Shown: piece after piece, positions 36,235 through 49,949 of the stretch
How positions within the stretch are numbered: position 1 is the stretch's first letter
Layout of the letters: the number at the start of each line of letters is the position of its first letter
Assembly (NCBI RefSeq): GCF_021284765.1
Contig: NZ_CP089924.1
Location: 1,878,001 to 1,942,000, forward strand
Source of the DNA: Lysobacter sp. 5GHs7-4
Lineage (GTDB): Bacteria > Pseudomonadota > Gammaproteobacteria > Xanthomonadales > Xanthomonadaceae
Direction: 5' to 3'
Length of the DNA stretch: 64,000 nucleotides
Program-made: the position numbers and the translations under genes
Notes under the pieces: generated by a model
Databases searched by the model: none
The model's input: only the letters and a program-made list of their open reading frames with translations
Told to the model about the DNA's origin: nothing

Positions 36235-36861
36235 ATGGACAACCGAATCCAAGCCCTGAACCTCGTGCCGATGGTGGTCGAGCAGACCAGCCGCGGCGAG
36301 CGCGCGTACGACATCTATTCGCGCCTGCTCAAGGAGCGGGTGATCTTCCTGGTCGGCGGCGTCGACGACCATGTCGCTAACGTCATCGTCGCCCAGATGC
36401 TGTTCCTCGAGGCCGAAAACCCCGAGAAGGACATCAGCTTCTACATCAACTCCCCGGGCGGCGTGGTCACCGCCGGCATGGCGATCTACGACACCATGCA
36501 GTACATCAAGCCCGACGTCAGCACGATCTGCATCGGCCAGGCCGCCAGCATGGGCGCGCTGCTGCTCGCCGCCGGCGCCAAGGGCAAGCGTTACGCGCTG
36601 CCGAACTCGCGGGTGATGATCCACCAGCCGTCCGGCGGTTCGCAGGGCCAGGCCACCGACATCGAGATCCAGGCGCGCGAAATCCTGACCCTGCGTCAGC
36701 GCCTGAACGAGGTTCTGGCCAAGCACACCGGCCAGCCGATCGAGACCATCGCGCGCGACACCGAGCGCGACAACTTCAAGAGCGCCGAGGCCGCGCGCGA
36801 GTACGGCCTGGTCGACCAGGTCCTTGAGCGGCGTCCGGACGACTCGATCCAGGCCGCCTGA
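36235..36861 (+). CDS. clpP: ATP-dependent Clp protease proteolytic subunit
   Basis: A 208-residue serine protease that forms a 14-subunit chamber fed by ClpX or ClpA. The triad is Ser105 (GQAASMGAL), His130 (MIHQPSGG) and Asp179 (TERDNF), with spacing equal to E. coli ClpP. The short N-terminus before VPMVVEQT would be the propeptide. clpX follows after 185 bp. Confidence 0.97.
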   Translation: MDNRIQALNLVPMVVEQTSRGERAYDIYSRLLKERVIFLVGGVDDHVANVIVAQMLFLEAENPEKDISFYINSPGGVVTAGMAIYDTMQYIKPDVSTICIGQAASMGALLLAAGAKGKRYALPNSRVMIHQPSGGSQGQATDIEIQAREILTLRQRLNEVLAKHTGQPIETIARDTERDNFKSAEAAREYGLVDQVLERRPDDSIQAA

Positions 36862-37046
36862 GGCCGGGTCCGCATCGGCCCCAAGCCGTTGATCGAGCGA
36901 TTGTTTTCGGCAAAGAATGAACGTGGCGGCCGGCCCGGGGACGGGCCGGAGCGCTGTGTTATCCTCGGGCCGACAAGGCACCACGTACATCCGCACGCGG
37001 CCCGATCGGGCGCGCTCGGAGAACACCGCACCATTTGGGCAAAAGC

Positions 37047-38339
<1,293 letters not shown>

Positions 38340-38442
38340 ACGCGGCCCCAGCGGCGTCCCTGACGGGGCGCCGGTCGTCAGCTGTAAGTGGCTGATTCCA
38401 AGGCGATTTTCCTGCCCGGCCCGCGCTGCGAAGCGCGGGCCG

Positions 38443-38470
38443 CTTGCATCCTATGGCGCAGGCCCCCATA
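38443..38470 (+). promoter_or_regulatory. Possible heat-shock (sigma-32-like) promoter before lon
   Basis: CTTGCAT and CCCCCATA are separated by 13 bp, a good fit to sigma-32 sites and similar to the E. coli lon promoter. It lies about 110 bp upstream of lon. A strong hairpin (GGCCCGCGCT-GCGA-AGCGCGGGCC, 38418-38441) without a T run sits just before it. Confidence 0.45.
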
Positions 38471-38582
38471 ACCGTCGCAAGGGGCTACATCGCCCGCGTT
38501 CCCGGTCACCGGGCGCCGCCGAAGGCGTCCGGCCAGACGTACCGGATTTCCCCGTTTCGTGTTTTCTCCCCCCGGAGCTGTC

Positions 38583-41012
<2,430 letters not shown>

Positions 41013-41076
41013 TCGATTCCGTTGGTCGGAAAGCGAACGAATCGGCTGGAAGGCCCGTCGTTGCTAGCTTTCAGGC

Positions 41077-41105
41077 TTGCACCCCCAAAATGCCGCTGGT
41101 ATAAC
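41077..41105 (+). promoter_or_regulatory. Sigma-70 promoter for hupB
   Basis: TTGCAC and TATAAC are separated by exactly 17 bp. The start of transcription would be near 41112, giving a leader of about 125 nt before the hupB ATG. It probably also drives the tRNA-Val and tRNA-Asp genes that follow. Confidence 0.6.
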
Positions 41106-41235
41106 GAGCGCAACCGCGCGAAAGCTGCCAAAAGACGCAGTAGCGCGCGGCAAACTCGATCGGCGTGGTGACGCTCGCGCAGCGCCCACGCCGATTCTCA
41201 GAACACGCGGTAACACCGCACAGGGAGTCCAAAGA

Positions 41236-41508
41236 ATGAACAAGGGTGAATTCATCAGCGCCGTCGCCGATGCCGCCGAGCTGTCCAAGACCGACGCAGC
41301 CAATGCCGTCGACGCCGTGATCGGCGTGATCACCAAGGCGCTGAAGAAGGGCGACACCGTGACGCTCGTGGGCTTCGGTACGTTCCAGGTCCGTAAGCGC
41401 GCCGCGCGCCAGGGCCGCAACCCGAAGACCGGCGCCACCATCAAGATCAAGGCCTCGAAGAACCCGGCGTTCAAGGCTGGCAAGGCGCTGAAGGATGCTG
41501 TAAACTAA
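41236..41508 (+). CDS. hupB: DNA-binding protein HU-beta
   Basis: A 90-residue histone-like nucleoid protein. It starts [19 protein letters not shown] and has the DNA-binding arm [23 protein letters not shown] with the intercalating proline. GGGAG precedes the ATG. The stop codon is only 11 bp before tRNA-Val, so mRNA and tRNA are probably on one transcript. Confidence 0.97.
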   Translation: MNKGEFISAVADAAELSKTDAANAVDAVIGVITKALKKGDTVTLVGFGTFQVRKRAARQGRNPKTGATIKIKASKNPAFKAGKALKDAVN

Positions 41509-41519
41509 GCGACTCGCTC

Positions 41520-41594
41520 GGGTGCTTAGCTCAGCGGTAGAGCGTCTCCTTTACACGGAGAGGGTCGGGGGTTCGAAACCCTCAGCACCCACCA
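41520..41594 (+). tRNA. tRNA-Val (anticodon TAC)
   Basis: 75 nt. The acceptor GGGTGCT pairs with AGCACCC and CCA is encoded. The anticodon arm TCTCC-TTTACAC-GGAGA gives TAC. There are 11 bp between it and the hupB stop codon. Confidence 0.95.
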
Positions 41595-41673
41595 GATCAC
41601 ACTGGACCTACTGCTAAGCTGCCCGCCGGAAACGGCAGTGCCGCAAGGCAGAGAGCCAAAAGTTTCAAAGTGC

Positions 41674-41750
41674 GGAGTGGTAGTTCAGTCGGTTAGAATG
41701 CTGGCCTGTCACGCCGGAGGTCGCGGGTTCGAGTCCCGTCCACTCCGCCA
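41674..41750 (+). tRNA. tRNA-Asp (anticodon GTC), copy 1
   Basis: 77 nt. The acceptor GGAGTGG pairs with CCACTCC, and CCA is encoded. The anticodon loop CTGTCAC gives GTC. It is identical to copy 2 and followed by its own terminator. Confidence 0.95.
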
Positions 41751-41758
41751 GTTTCGCC

Positions 41759-41788
41759 AAAAGCGCCGGGAACGGCGCTTTTGTTTTT
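41759..41788 (+). terminator. Terminator after tRNA-Asp copy 1
   Basis: AAAAGCGCC-GGGAAC-GGCGCTTTT followed by GTTTTT. It begins 8 bp after the tRNA end. Confidence 0.85.
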
Positions 41789-41862
41789 ATATAAGTGAGA
41801 GCCCCAGATTTTGTTGCATAGCGGCACGATCGCCGGGCCAGGTTCCAAAGTTTCAAAAAAGC

Positions 41863-41939
41863 GGAGTGGTAGTTCAGTCGGTTAGAATGCTGGCCTGTCA
41901 CGCCGGAGGTCGCGGGTTCGAGTCCCGTCCACTCCGCCA
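41863..41939 (+). tRNA. tRNA-Asp (anticodon GTC), copy 2
   Basis: 77 nt, identical in sequence to copy 1. The duplicated unit also includes the preceding TTTCAAA context and a similar terminator, consistent with tandem duplication. Confidence 0.95.
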
Positions 41940-41947
41940 GTTTTGCC

Positions 41948-41977
41948 GAAGGCGCCGGAAACGGCGCCTTCTTTTTT
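41948..41977 (+). terminator. Terminator after tRNA-Asp copy 2
   Basis: GAAGGCGCC-GGAAAC-GGCGCCTTC is a perfect 9-bp stem followed by six T residues. Confidence 0.9.
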
Positions 41978-42146
41978 GCCTGCGATTTTGCCCGCGCCCC
42001 GGCCCGCGCCGTCGGCGCGCCCGGCGGGGCCGCCGGTTTTGCGACGGTCCGCCGGTTTCGCGCCGGTCCGGGGGCGCCGCGTCCGGCCCGCGCGCCCGGC
42101 CTCAAGCGCGCTAAACTGTCCGGCTTACGACCCACGCGACCCGGAC

Positions 42147-44138
42147 ATGCTGCAGAAACTTCGCGACAAGACTTCCGGCTGGATCGCCACCGCGATCCTC
42201 GGCCTGCTGATCATTCCCTTCGCCTTCGTCGGCATCGAGCAATACATGGGTGGGCGCACCGATACCTCGGTCGCGCATATCGATGTGCCGCCCTCGTATT
42301 GGCGCAGCGCGCCGTCGTGGTGGCCGGTGTCGATGCTGTGGCAGCACGAGAAGATCGAGTCCGCCGATTTCCGCACCCGCTTCGAGCAGGAGCGCCAGCG
42401 CCGCCGCGCGGCCGAGGGCGACGCCTTCGACGCGCGCGATTTCGAGACCAAGGAAAACAAGCTGGCGATCCTGGACATGCTGATCGATCAGCGCGTGCAG
42501 GAGCTGGCGGCCAAGGGCGAAGGCCTGGTGGTCAGCGACGCGCTGGTCAAGAAGATCATCGCCGAGCAGCCCGCGTTCCAGGTCGACGGCAAGTTCAACC
42601 TCGACCGCTACCGCCTGGCGCTGGCCTCGCAGGTGCCGCCGCAGTCGCCGACGCAGTTCCAGGAGACCGTGCGCGAGTCGCTGCAGCAGTCGCTGCTGGC
42701 CGGCAGCCTGGTCGAGAGCGAGTTCGTCACCAGCGCCGAGATGGACCGCCTGATCCGCCTGATGGGCGAAACCCGCGACGTCGGCCTGGTCATGCTGCCG
42801 CCGCCCGCACCCGATACCGGCGCGGTCAGCGCGGCCGAGATGCAGTCCTGGTACCAGGCGCATACCTCGGACTACCGCGCGCCCGAAAGCGTGACCCTGG
42901 AGTACGTCGAGGTGAACGCCGCCAACGTGCCGCCGCCGGCACCGGCCGACGAGGCCACGCTGCTTAAGCGCTACGAGCAGGAAAAGAGCCGCTTCGTCGC
43001 CCAGGAACAACGCCTGGCCTCGCACATCCTGATCCGCGTGGCCGACGGCGCCGATGCCGCGGCGCAGAAGGCCGCCGAACAGAAGGCGGTGCAGTTGGCC
43101 ACCCAGGCCAAGGCCGCCGGCGCCGACTTCGCCGCGCTGGCGCGCGCCAACAGCGACGACACCGGCTCCAAGGCCGGTGGCGGCGACCTGGGTTGGGTTA
43201 GCAAAGGCATGATGGTGGCGCCGTTCGAGCAGGCGCTGTTCGCCGCCGCTCAGGGCGCGATCGTGGGCCCGGTCAAGACCGACTTCGGCTGGCACGTGAT
43301 CCAGGTGCGCGAGGTTAAGGCCGGCGCGCAGGAAACCTTCGAGCAGGCGCGCGAGGCGATCGCGCGCGAGCAGGCCAGCGCCGACAGCGAGCGCGCGGTG
43401 AGCGATTTCACCGGCCGGCTGGTCGACCTGGTCTACAAGAATCCGTCCTCGCTGGGGCCGGCCGCGCGCGAAATGAAGCTGCCGGTGCAGAAGCTGGGCC
43501 CGATCACGCGCGATGGCGCGCGCAACGGCGCGCAGGGTCTGGCGGGCAATAGCGCGCTGCTGCGCGCGGCGTTCTCCGACACCCTGATCCAGGACGGCAC
43601 GGTCAGCGATCCGATCGAGATCGGCCCGGGGCACAGCGTGCTGATCCGCGTGACCGCGCATACGCCGGAGCGTTCGCAGCCGCTGGCGCAGGTGCGCGAT
43701 CAGGTGATCGCCGCGGTGCGCGCCGACCGCGCCGCCAAGGTCGCGGCCAAGGACGCCGACGCGCTGCTGGCGCGTCTGCGTGGCGGCGAAACGCTGGAAG
43801 CGGTGGCCGCGTCCAAGCAACTGCCGGCGCCGCACGCGATTCCGAACCTGCCGCGCAATGCGCCGATTCCGGACCCCAGCGTCAGCGAGGCCGTGTTCGC
43901 GGTCGCGCCGCCGGCGGCCGGCAAGGTCAGCCCCGGCAAGGCCATGCTGCCCGACGGCCGCGCGGTGCTGTTCGCGGTCAGCAAGGTCAACCCGGGCGAT
44001 CTGGCCCAGGTGACGCCGCCGCAACGCGAGCAGCTGCAGACGCAGCTGGCGCAGGTCAGCGGCGCCGACGACATCAAGGCGCTGGTGACGGCGCAGCGCA
44101 AGCGCATGAAGGTGACGGTGGTCGATCAGAATCTCTGA
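42147..44138 (+). CDS. ppiD: Peptidyl-prolyl isomerase PpiD (SurA/PpiD-type chaperone)
   Basis: A 663-residue periplasmic chaperone anchored by one N-terminal membrane segment (about 12-31, [19 protein letters not shown]). A SurA-N-like helical domain (40-250) is followed by a parvulin domain with ASHILIRV near 293 and [13 protein letters not shown] near 348, then a C-terminal helical part. In E. coli PpiD assists proteins leaving the Sec translocon. The ATG at 42147 places the membrane anchor at the N-terminus; longer upstream translation is rejected. Position after hupB matches E. coli. Confidence 0.93.
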   Translation: MLQKLRDKTSGWIATAILGLLIIPFAFVGIEQYMGGRTDTSVAHIDVPPSYWRSAPSWWPVSMLWQHEKIESADFRTRFEQERQRRRAAEGDAFDARDFETKENKLAILDMLIDQRVQELAAKGEGLVVSDALVKKIIAEQPAFQVDGKFNLDRYRLALASQVPPQSPTQFQETVRESLQQSLLAGSLVESEFVTSAEMDRLIRLMGETRDVGLVMLPPPAPDTGAVSAAEMQSWYQAHTSDYRAPESVTLEYVEVNAANVPPPAPADEATLLKRYEQEKSRFVAQEQRLASHILIRVADGADAAAQKAAEQKAVQLATQAKAAGADFAALARANSDDTGSKAGGGDLGWVSKGMMVAPFEQALFAAAQGAIVGPVKTDFGWHVIQVREVKAGAQETFEQAREAIAREQASADSERAVSDFTGRLVDLVYKNPSSLGPAAREMKLPVQKLGPITRDGARNGAQGLAGNSALLRAAFSDTLIQDGTVSDPIEIGPGHSVLIRVTAHTPERSQPLAQVRDQVIAAVRADRAAKVAAKDADALLARLRGGETLEAVAASKQLPAPHAIPNLPRNAPIPDPSVSEAVFAVAPPAAGKVSPGKAMLPDGRAVLFAVSKVNPGDLAQVTPPQREQLQTQLAQVSGADDIKALVTAQRKRMKVTVVDQNL

Positions 44139-44161
44139 TCGGTACTGGCGTTGTCGTAATG

Positions 44162-44195
44162 AAAAGCCCGGCGGAAGCCGGGCTTTTTGTTTTTG
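44162..44195 (+). terminator. Terminator after ppiD
   Basis: AAAAGCCCGGC-GGAA-GCCGGGCTTTTT followed by GTTTTTGGG. It begins 24 bp after the ppiD stop. Confidence 0.9.
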
Positions 44196-44209
44196 GGTTG
44201 AGCGTTTTT

Positions 44210-44680
44210 GATTCCCTTCTCCCCGTGGGAGAAGGTGGCGCGTAGCGCCGGATGAGGGTCCGGGGTGAGGTTGGAGTTGATCGCCCGCGCCGGACCCTCA
44301 CCCCAACCCCTCCCCTAGAAGGAGAGGGGGCTAAACAAAAAAACCTTCATCGCGCCGGGCTTTGTGCTTCTGATTCCCTTCTCCCTGCGGGAGAAGGTGG
44401 CGCGTAGCGCCGGATGAGGGTTCGGGATGAGGTTGGAGTTGAGCGCTCGCGCCGGACTCTCACCCCAGCCCCTCTCCCAGAAGGAGAGGGGGGGCTAAAC
44501 AAAAAAACTTCATCGCGCCGGGCTTTGTGCTTTTGACTCCCTTCTCCTGTGGGAGAAGGTGGCGCGCAGCGTCGGATGAAGGTTCGGGGTGAGGTTGGAG
44601 TTGAGCGCTCGCGCCGGACCCTCACCCCAACCCCTCTCCCGAGGGGAGAGGGGCTAAAGCGCGCGGGAGGAGGGTGCCGC
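44210..44680. repeat. Three tandem copies of a ~162-bp palindromic repeat
   Basis: Units start near 44211, 44373 and 44536. Each has CCCTTCTCC...GGGAGAAGG, then GGTGGCGCG-TAGCGCCGGATGA, GTTGGAGTTGA, CCGGACCCTCACCCC and AGAAGGAGAGGGG. Between units is a spacer with AAACAAAAAA and TTCATCGCGCCGGGCTTTGTGC. The units carry internal inverted repeats and fill the space between convergent ppiD and fabI. No gene is visible within. Confidence 0.9.
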
Positions 44681-44684
44681 AAAG

Positions 44685-44709
44685 AAAAAGCCCGGCATCG
44701 CGCCGGGCT
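44685..44709 (-). terminator. Terminator after fabI
   Basis: On the minus strand AGCCCGGC-GCGAT-GCCGGGCT is followed by TTTTCTTT. It lies about 38 bp after the fabI stop codon. The same stem is echoed in the spacers of the adjacent repeat units. Confidence 0.85.
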
Positions 44710-44746
44710 CTTCTACTTCGATGCCGCGCCTACGCGCGACACGAAC

Positions 44747-45538
44747 TCACTCGCTATCGATTCCCGTCATGCCCAGGATGTTGTAGCCCGAGTCGACGTA
44801 AGTGATCTCGCCGGTCACGCCCGAGGCCAGGTCCGAGCACAGGAAGGCGGCGACATTGCCGACCTGTTCGATCGTGACCGTGCGGCGCATCGGCGCGTTC
44901 TCCTCGACGTGGCCGAGGATCTTGCGGAAACCGGCGATGCCGGCCGCGGCCAGGGTCTTGATCGGGCCGGCCGAGATCGCGTTGACGCGGGTGCCTTCCG
45001 GGCCGAGGTTGTAGGCCAGGTAGCGCACGGTCGCTTCCAGGCTGGCCTTGGCCACGCCCATCACGTTGTAACCGGCCAGCGCGCGTTCGGCGCCGAGGTA
45101 GCTCAGGGTCAGGATCGAACCGTTGCGGCCTTCCATCTGCGCGCGTGCGGCCTTGGCCATCGCGGCCAGCGAATAGGCCGAGATGTCGTGGGCGATGCCG
45201 AAGTTCTCGCGCGTCAGGCCGTCGAGGAACTGGCCGGCGATGGCTTCGCGCGGGGCGTAGGCGATGGCGTGGACGAGGATGTCGAAGCCGTCCCAATGCT
45301 GGCCCAGCTCGGCGAAGCAGGCCGCGATCTGCTCGTCGCTGGTCACGTCCAGCGGGATCACGATGCTGCTGCCGTATTCGGCGGCGGCCTTTTCGACCCG
45401 GCTCTTGAGCTTCTCGTTCTGGTAGGTGAACGCCAGTTGCGCGCCTTCGCGGTGCATGGCCTCGGCGATGCCGCTGGCGATCGAACGCTCGCTGGCGATG
45501 CCGGTGATCAATGCGCGCTTACCTTGCAGGAAACCCAT
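44747..45538 (-). CDS. fabI: Enoyl-[acyl-carrier-protein] reductase (NADH)
   Basis: A 263-residue short-chain-dehydrogenase-fold enzyme that performs the last reduction in each fatty-acid elongation cycle; the target of triclosan. The N-terminal [20 protein letters not shown] is the FabI cofactor-binding start, and the catalytic Tyr-x6-Lys is in [14 protein letters not shown] precedes the ATG at 45538. A GTG six bases upstream is in frame but less likely. Confidence 0.95.
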   Translation of the reverse strand: MGFLQGKRALITGIASERSIASGIAEAMHREGAQLAFTYQNEKLKSRVEKAAAEYGSSIVIPLDVTSDEQIAACFAELGQHWDGFDILVHAIAYAPREAIAGQFLDGLTRENFGIAHDISAYSLAAMAKAARAQMEGRNGSILTLSYLGAERALAGYNVMGVAKASLEATVRYLAYNLGPEGTRVNAISAGPIKTLAAAGIAGFRKILGHVEENAPMRRTVTIEQVGNVAAFLCSDLASGVTGEITYVDSGYNILGMTGIDSE

Positions 45539-45665
45539 GTGCACTCCCTAAAACTTGCGGTGGACGCGGCCGCGCTGGGCCGTGTGTTGGTACCGCCCGG
45601 CCGATGCGCGGTCGAGCAAAGACTCTAGTGTACCCGCGCCACGGCGACGGACGATCCGGTACGGA

Positions 45666-46904
45666 TCACGGCGCCGCCTGGGCGTCGATCAGCAGGGCCT
45701 GGCCGGGCTTGAGCACGGCGTTGGCGCTCAAGCCGTTGCGTTGCAGCAGGTCGGCGACGCGGATGCCGTAGCGGCGGGCGATGGTCCAGGCGTTGTCGCC
45801 GCGCGCGACGGTGTGCCGGCGCGGCTCCCCGCTTGCGGCGTTGGCGGCAACTGCTGCGGTCTCAGCGACCGCGGGCGCCGCGGCCACGCTGGTCGCGGTG
45901 GTCTTGCCGGCATCGATCGCGCCGACGGCGCTGGCGGGCACCGCCAGCAGCGGCGCGCGCGCGTTGCCGGCCTGGCCGATGCGGCCGCCGGCGAAGACCG
46001 GGTTGAGGCGCTGCAGCTGGGCCGGATCCTGGCCGCTGCGGCGCGCCCAGGCGGCGATGTCGGCGACATCGTCGGGCACGGTCACCGCCTGCAGGCGCGG
46101 CACCGGGCGGTCCAGCGCGCGCAGCCATTCCTCGCGGTCGTCGGCCTGTTCCATCAGGCACGACAGCGCATGCAGCTTGCGCACGTAGGCCTGGGTGATG
46201 TCGGACAGGCCGGTCAGCTGTTCGGGCTTGGCGTTGCGCGCGACCTGGCCGCTGCGCTTGAGCGCGCCGAGGATGCGGTACTCGCCGGCGTTGTAGGCCA
46301 TCACGGTCAGGCGCCAGTCGCCGGCGAACATGCCGTGCAGGGTCTTGAGGTAGCGCACCGCGGCCTGGGTGGAGTCCACCGGCGACAGGCGGCCGTCGTA
46401 GCCGGCACGAATCGGCACTCGGTGGTTGCGCGCGGTGAGGGCGATCATCTGCCACAGGCCGGCCGGGCCGGCGGCGCTGCGCGCGCCGGGCTTGTAGCCG
46501 CTCTCGACGAACGGGATCAGCGCGTACTCGGTCGGCAGATGGGCCTCGCGCAAGGCGTCGACCACGTAGCCGAACAAGGGCAGGGTGTCGTCGTTGCTCG
46601 CGGCCAGGCGCTTGGGCGCGGTGGCGAAATGCTGGCGCCAGCGCGCGCTGGCGCCGGCCTCGCAGCTGGGATCGGCCAGGCCTTCGCGGAAGCGCTGGTA
46701 GATCTCGCGGCCGTTGCGGGTGGGGCCGGCGATCGCGGCCTGCGCCGCCGGTTCCGGCGCCGCGGGCGCGCTCGGATGCTCCGCCGCGACGGCTGGTGCG
46801 GGCGCCTCGGCGGGCTTGCCCTGGGCGAACGCGGCCGTGCCGAACGCGGCCGCGCCGATCAACGCGATCAGTCGCGATCGCAAGCCGCTGCCGGCCCGGC
46901 TCAT
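45666..46904 (-). CDS. mltD: Membrane-bound lytic murein transglycosylase D with LysM domain
   Basis: A 412-residue envelope enzyme that cleaves peptidoglycan glycan strands. After a signal peptide (ending near AFA, residue 27) and an Ala/Pro-rich linker, the SLT domain has the catalytic Glu in [21 protein letters not shown]. Only one C-terminal LysM domain is visible ([19 protein letters not shown]), fewer than E. coli MltD. The signal lacks a clear lipobox. The ATG overlaps the gloB stop (ATGA), giving a gloB-mltD unit as in many gamma-proteobacteria. Confidence 0.92.
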   Translation of the reverse strand: MSRAGSGLRSRLIALIGAAAFGTAAFAQGKPAEAPAPAVAAEHPSAPAAPEPAAQAAIAGPTRNGREIYQRFREGLADPSCEAGASARWRQHFATAPKRLAASNDDTLPLFGYVVDALREAHLPTEYALIPFVESGYKPGARSAAGPAGLWQMIALTARNHRVPIRAGYDGRLSPVDSTQAAVRYLKTLHGMFAGDWRLTVMAYNAGEYRILGALKRSGQVARNAKPEQLTGLSDITQAYVRKLHALSCLMEQADDREEWLRALDRPVPRLQAVTVPDDVADIAAWARRSGQDPAQLQRLNPVFAGGRIGQAGNARAPLLAVPASAVGAIDAGKTTATSVAAAPAVAETAAVAANAASGEPRRHTVARGDNAWTIARRYGIRVADLLQRNGLSANAVLKPGQALLIDAQAAP

Positions 46905-47680
46905 GCCTGGAACCCGTCTTTCCAGCGCCGCAGTTCGGCGAAGGTCTCGATGTCGTCGTTGGGTTCGCGGCGCAGGCGGGCCGTCACGGCCGCGCGTACC
47001 TGCGGTTGCTGCACGCGCAGGAAGGGGTTGGCGGCGACTTCGTCGGCCAGGGTGCTGGGCAGGGTCGGGCGACCGGCGTTGCGCATGGCCTGGGCTTCCT
47101 CGATGCGGCGCAGCAGCGCCGGGTTGGACGGTTCCACCGCGCGCGCGAAAGCGGCGTTGGACAGGGTGTATTCGTGGCCGCAGCACAGCCGGGTATCGCC
47201 GGGCAGGGCGGCCAGCCGCGACAGCGAGGTGTGCATCTGCGCCGGGCTGCCTTCGAACAGGCGTCCGCAGCCCAGGCTGAAAAGGGTGTCGCCGCTGAAC
47301 AGCAGGCCGTGGCCGCCGACGTCTTCCAAGTGGTAGGCGATATGGCTCAGGGTGTGGCCCGGCACCGACAGCACGCGCGCGCTCCAGCCGGCCAGGTGCA
47401 GGCGCACGCCGTCGCCGACGCGCGCGGTGGCCGCGCCGATGCGCTCGTCGTCCGGGGCGAACACCGGGATGCCCGGCCAGTGGGCGAGGATGGCCTCGAC
47501 CCCGCCGATGTGGTCGTTGTGGTGGTGGGTCAGCAGGATGCCGGTCGGGCGCAGGCCGTGCGCGGCCGCGCCCAGCACCGGCGCGGCGTCGCCGGGATCG
47601 ACGATCAGCGCCGATTCGTCGTCGGCCGACAGGGCCCAGATGTAGTTGTCGTTGAGCGCGGGCAGGGCCAGCAATCGCAT
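46901..47680 (-). CDS. gloB: Hydroxyacylglutathione hydrolase (glyoxalase II)
   Basis: A 259-residue metallo-beta-lactamase-fold hydrolase that releases D-lactate from S-lactoylglutathione, completing methylglyoxal detoxification. The binuclear metal motif [10 protein letters not shown] lies near residue 51, with further ligands in GHTLSH and GDTLF, and the glutathione-site [14 protein letters not shown] near 165. Length is typical. It is divergent from the methyltransferase gene at 47902, with operator-like palindromes between. Confidence 0.95.
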   Translation of the reverse strand: MRLLALPALNDNYIWALSADDESALIVDPGDAAPVLGAAAHGLRPTGILLTHHHNDHIGGVEAILAHWPGIPVFAPDDERIGAATARVGDGVRLHLAGWSARVLSVPGHTLSHIAYHLEDVGGHGLLFSGDTLFSLGCGRLFEGSPAQMHTSLSRLAALPGDTRLCCGHEYTLSNAAFARAVEPSNPALLRRIEEAQAMRNAGRPTLPSTLADEVAANPFLRVQQPQVRAAVTARLRREPNDDIETFAELRRWKDGFQA

Positions 47681-47757
47681 TCGTTGAACTCCTGGGCGGG
47701 CACTGCGACGGGCCCGCTGAACCTGCCTGCTGAACGAACGGGTGAACGAACGTACTG

Positions 47758-47809
47758 AACAGGCCTGTTGCGTACTGACTTAAGCCGGCCTGCCCCGAAC
47801 AGACCTGTC
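47758..47809. promoter_or_regulatory. Two similar palindromes in the gloB divergent promoter region
   Basis: AACAGGCCTGTT at 47758-47769 is a perfect 12-bp palindrome. AACAGACCTGTC at 47798-47809 differs at two positions. The centres are 40 bp (about four helical turns) apart. Next to them, GAACGAACG occurs twice in direct repeat (about 47732-47752). These could be binding sites of a dimeric regulator; none is identified. Confidence 0.35.
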
Positions 47810-47901
47810 TGGATCGATGCTGCCTGTGGCCGCGTTGCGGCCGCCGGCCCGCGCAGGCCGCGGTTTTCGACGGTTATGCTTCGGCGGCCGGTTCCGACAG
47901 A

Positions 47902-48612
47902 ATGGCGACCATGCCCGCCCTGTCTACCGGCCGTCAACCCAACCCCGCGCTCGCCTGGTTCGGCGGCGTCGCCGGCCAGGGCCTGCTGGATGTCGAGGCC
48001 GCGGCGATGGCGCGGGTGCTGGCCGGCTGTCAGGCCATGCCCTGGGCCTGGATCGGCGTCGACGCGACCTCGCCCCCGGGCGGCAACAGCGCGCGCGGCG
48101 TGCGCCTGCGCCGGCACGGCCTGGGTTTCGACGGCGCCTTCCGCAGCGTGCTGCCGCTGCCGCTGGCGAGCGAGGCCTTCGGCGCGGTGCTGCTGCAGCA
48201 CGTGCTCGACGACGGCATCGACCCGATGCCGCTGCTGGACGAGTGCGCACGGGTGCTCGCGCCCGGCGGCACCCTGTGGCTGGCCGCGCTCAATCCCTGG
48301 AGCCCCTATCGCGCGCGCTGGGCGCGCTCGGGCCTGGAGGCCTACGGCACCGCGACCTGGCAGTCGATGCTGCGCGGCGCCGGCTTCGCCACCGATTCGC
48401 TGAGCCTGCAGTGGCTGGGGCCGCTGTGGCGCCCCGCGCACGGCGCGGTCGGCATCGGCGCGGCCGACCGCCTGCGCGCCGGCATCGGCCTGACCGTGTC
48501 CAAGCGCGTGCACGCGCTGATCCCGCCGGCGCGGCTGCGCAATTTGCGCTGGCAGGCCGGCGGCGCGCTGGCGGCGCCGAACCTGCGCCGATCGGCGTCG
48601 CAGCGGCGATAA
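47902..48612 (+). CDS. Class I SAM-dependent methyltransferase-like protein
   Basis: A 236-residue cytoplasmic protein. The second half of the methyltransferase core is recognisable: [19 protein letters not shown] and [20 protein letters not shown]. The usual glycine-rich motif I is degenerate near residue 20-30 ([11 protein letters not shown]), so cofactor binding is uncertain. It belongs to the group of methyltransferases commonly found between gloB and rnhA in gamma-proteobacteria. An ATG at 47911 is an alternative start. Its stop overlaps the rnhA start (TAATG). Confidence 0.8.
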   Translation: MATMPALSTGRQPNPALAWFGGVAGQGLLDVEAAAMARVLAGCQAMPWAWIGVDATSPPGGNSARGVRLRRHGLGFDGAFRSVLPLPLASEAFGAVLLQHVLDDGIDPMPLLDECARVLAPGGTLWLAALNPWSPYRARWARSGLEAYGTATWQSMLRGAGFATDSLSLQWLGPLWRPAHGAVGIGAADRLRAGIGLTVSKRVHALIPPARLRNLRWQAGGALAAPNLRRSASQRR

Positions 48613-49112
48613 TGCGCGGCCCTCCTACAGGACCGCAGGCTTTGCACGATCCCGCATTGGCGACCGACCCCAAGACCGTCGACATCCACACCGACGGCGC
48701 CTGCCTCGGCAATCCCGGGCCCGGCGGCTGGGCCGCGCTGCTGCGCTACAAGGGCCGCGAGCGCGAGCTGTCCGGCGGCGAGGCCGACACCACCAACAAC
48801 CGCATGGAGCTGATGGGCGCGATCATGGCCCTGGAAGCGCTCAACGAGCCTTGCGTGGCGACCCTGCACACCGACTCGCAGTACGTGCGCAAGGGCATCA
48901 CCGAGTGGATGGGCAACTGGGTGCGGCGCGGCTGGAAGACCGCCGGCGGCGAGGCGGTCAAGAACCGCGACCTGTGGGAACGCCTGCATCAGGCCAACCT
49001 GCGCCACAAGGTCGAGTGGAAGTGGGTCAAGGGCCATTCCGGCGATCCGGACAACGAGCGCGTCGACGTGCTGGCGCGCACCCAGGCGCAGCGCTACCGC
49101 AGCGCGCGCTGA
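48612..49112 (+). CDS. rnhA: Ribonuclease HI
   Basis: A 166-residue enzyme that degrades RNA in RNA-DNA hybrids. Catalytic acids lie in [29 protein letters not shown] and NERVDVLA. The ATG overlaps the preceding stop (TAATG), but it adds about 25 residues before the conserved VDIHTDG start; an in-frame TTG at 48642 would give 156 residues, closer to E. coli. dnaQ follows after 18 bp, as in many relatives where the two replication genes are neighbours. Confidence 0.95.
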   Translation: MRGPPTGPQALHDPALATDPKTVDIHTDGACLGNPGPGGWAALLRYKGRERELSGGEADTTNNRMELMGAIMALEALNEPCVATLHTDSQYVRKGITEWMGNWVRRGWKTAGGEAVKNRDLWERLHQANLRHKVEWKWVKGHSGDPDNERVDVLARTQAQRYRSAR

Positions 49113-49130
49113 GTTCGGCAGAATCGACCC

Positions 49131-49847
49131 ATGCGCCAAGTCATCCTCGATACCGAAACCACCGGCCTGAGCTGGGAGCGCGGCAACCGCGTGGTCGAAA
49201 TCGGCTGCGTCGAATTCGTCGAACGGCGTCCGACCGGACGCACCTTCCACACCTACCTCAACCCCGAGCGCGAGTTCGAGCCGGGCGCGCAGGAGGTCAC
49301 CGGCCTGACCTTGGAGTTCCTCGCCGACAAGCCCAAGTTCGAGGCCATCGTCGACGAGTTCCTGGCCTTCATCGACGGCGCCGAACTGGTCATCCACAAC
49401 GCTGCCTTCGACGTGGGTTTTCTCAACAACGAGCTTGCCCTGGCTGGGCCGCAGTACGGCAAGCTCGGCGACCGCGCCACCATCGAGGATTCGCTGCTGC
49501 TCGCGCGCCAGCGTTTTCCCGGTCAGCGCAATTCGCTGGACGCGCTGTGCAAGCGGCTGGGCGTGGACAACGCGCACCGGCAACTGCACGGCGCCTTGCT
49601 CGACGCCCAGTTGCTGGCCGAGGTCTACATCGGCCTCACCTCGGGGCAGAGCGATCTGGGCTTCGGCCAGGGCGACGAGGCCGGCGCGCAGGCCGCGGTG
49701 GCCGCGTTCGACCTGGGCGCCAGCGCGCCGCGTCCGCGCGTGCAGATCAGCGCCGAGGAATGGGCCGCGCACGAGGCGCGCCTGGAAAAGCTGCGCAAGA
49801 AGGCCGGCAAGTGCGTGTGGGATGCGATGGAAGCGCCGGCGGCGTAG
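49131..49847 (+). CDS. dnaQ: DNA polymerase III epsilon subunit (3'-5' exonuclease)
   Basis: A 238-residue proofreading exonuclease. ExoI is VILDTETTGL at the start, ExoII is VIHNAAFDVGFL near 87, and the ExoIII region includes HGALLDAQLLAEVY near 153. The C-terminal 60 residues bind the polymerase alpha subunit. It lies 18 bp after rnhA and probably shares its transcript. Confidence 0.95.
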   Translation: MRQVILDTETTGLSWERGNRVVEIGCVEFVERRPTGRTFHTYLNPEREFEPGAQEVTGLTLEFLADKPKFEAIVDEFLAFIDGAELVIHNAAFDVGFLNNELALAGPQYGKLGDRATIEDSLLLARQRFPGQRNSLDALCKRLGVDNAHRQLHGALLDAQLLAEVYIGLTSGQSDLGFGQGDEAGAQAAVAAFDLGASAPRPRVQISAEEWAAHEARLEKLRKKAGKCVWDAMEAPAA

Positions 49848-49949
49848 CGGTGCCGTAACCGCAGGGTGCGGTGATAACCGCACCATCCCTCTACCGATTC
49901 GCGCGTCGATGCGGTTCGCTTTCGGCTCACCGCATCCTACGGGTGGGGC

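Noticed and set aside
41863..41939. tRNA-Asp copy 2 as an integration scar
   Set aside because: The copy is full length with its own terminator, and only about 112 bp lie between the copies with no foreign-looking DNA. Tandem duplication is simpler.
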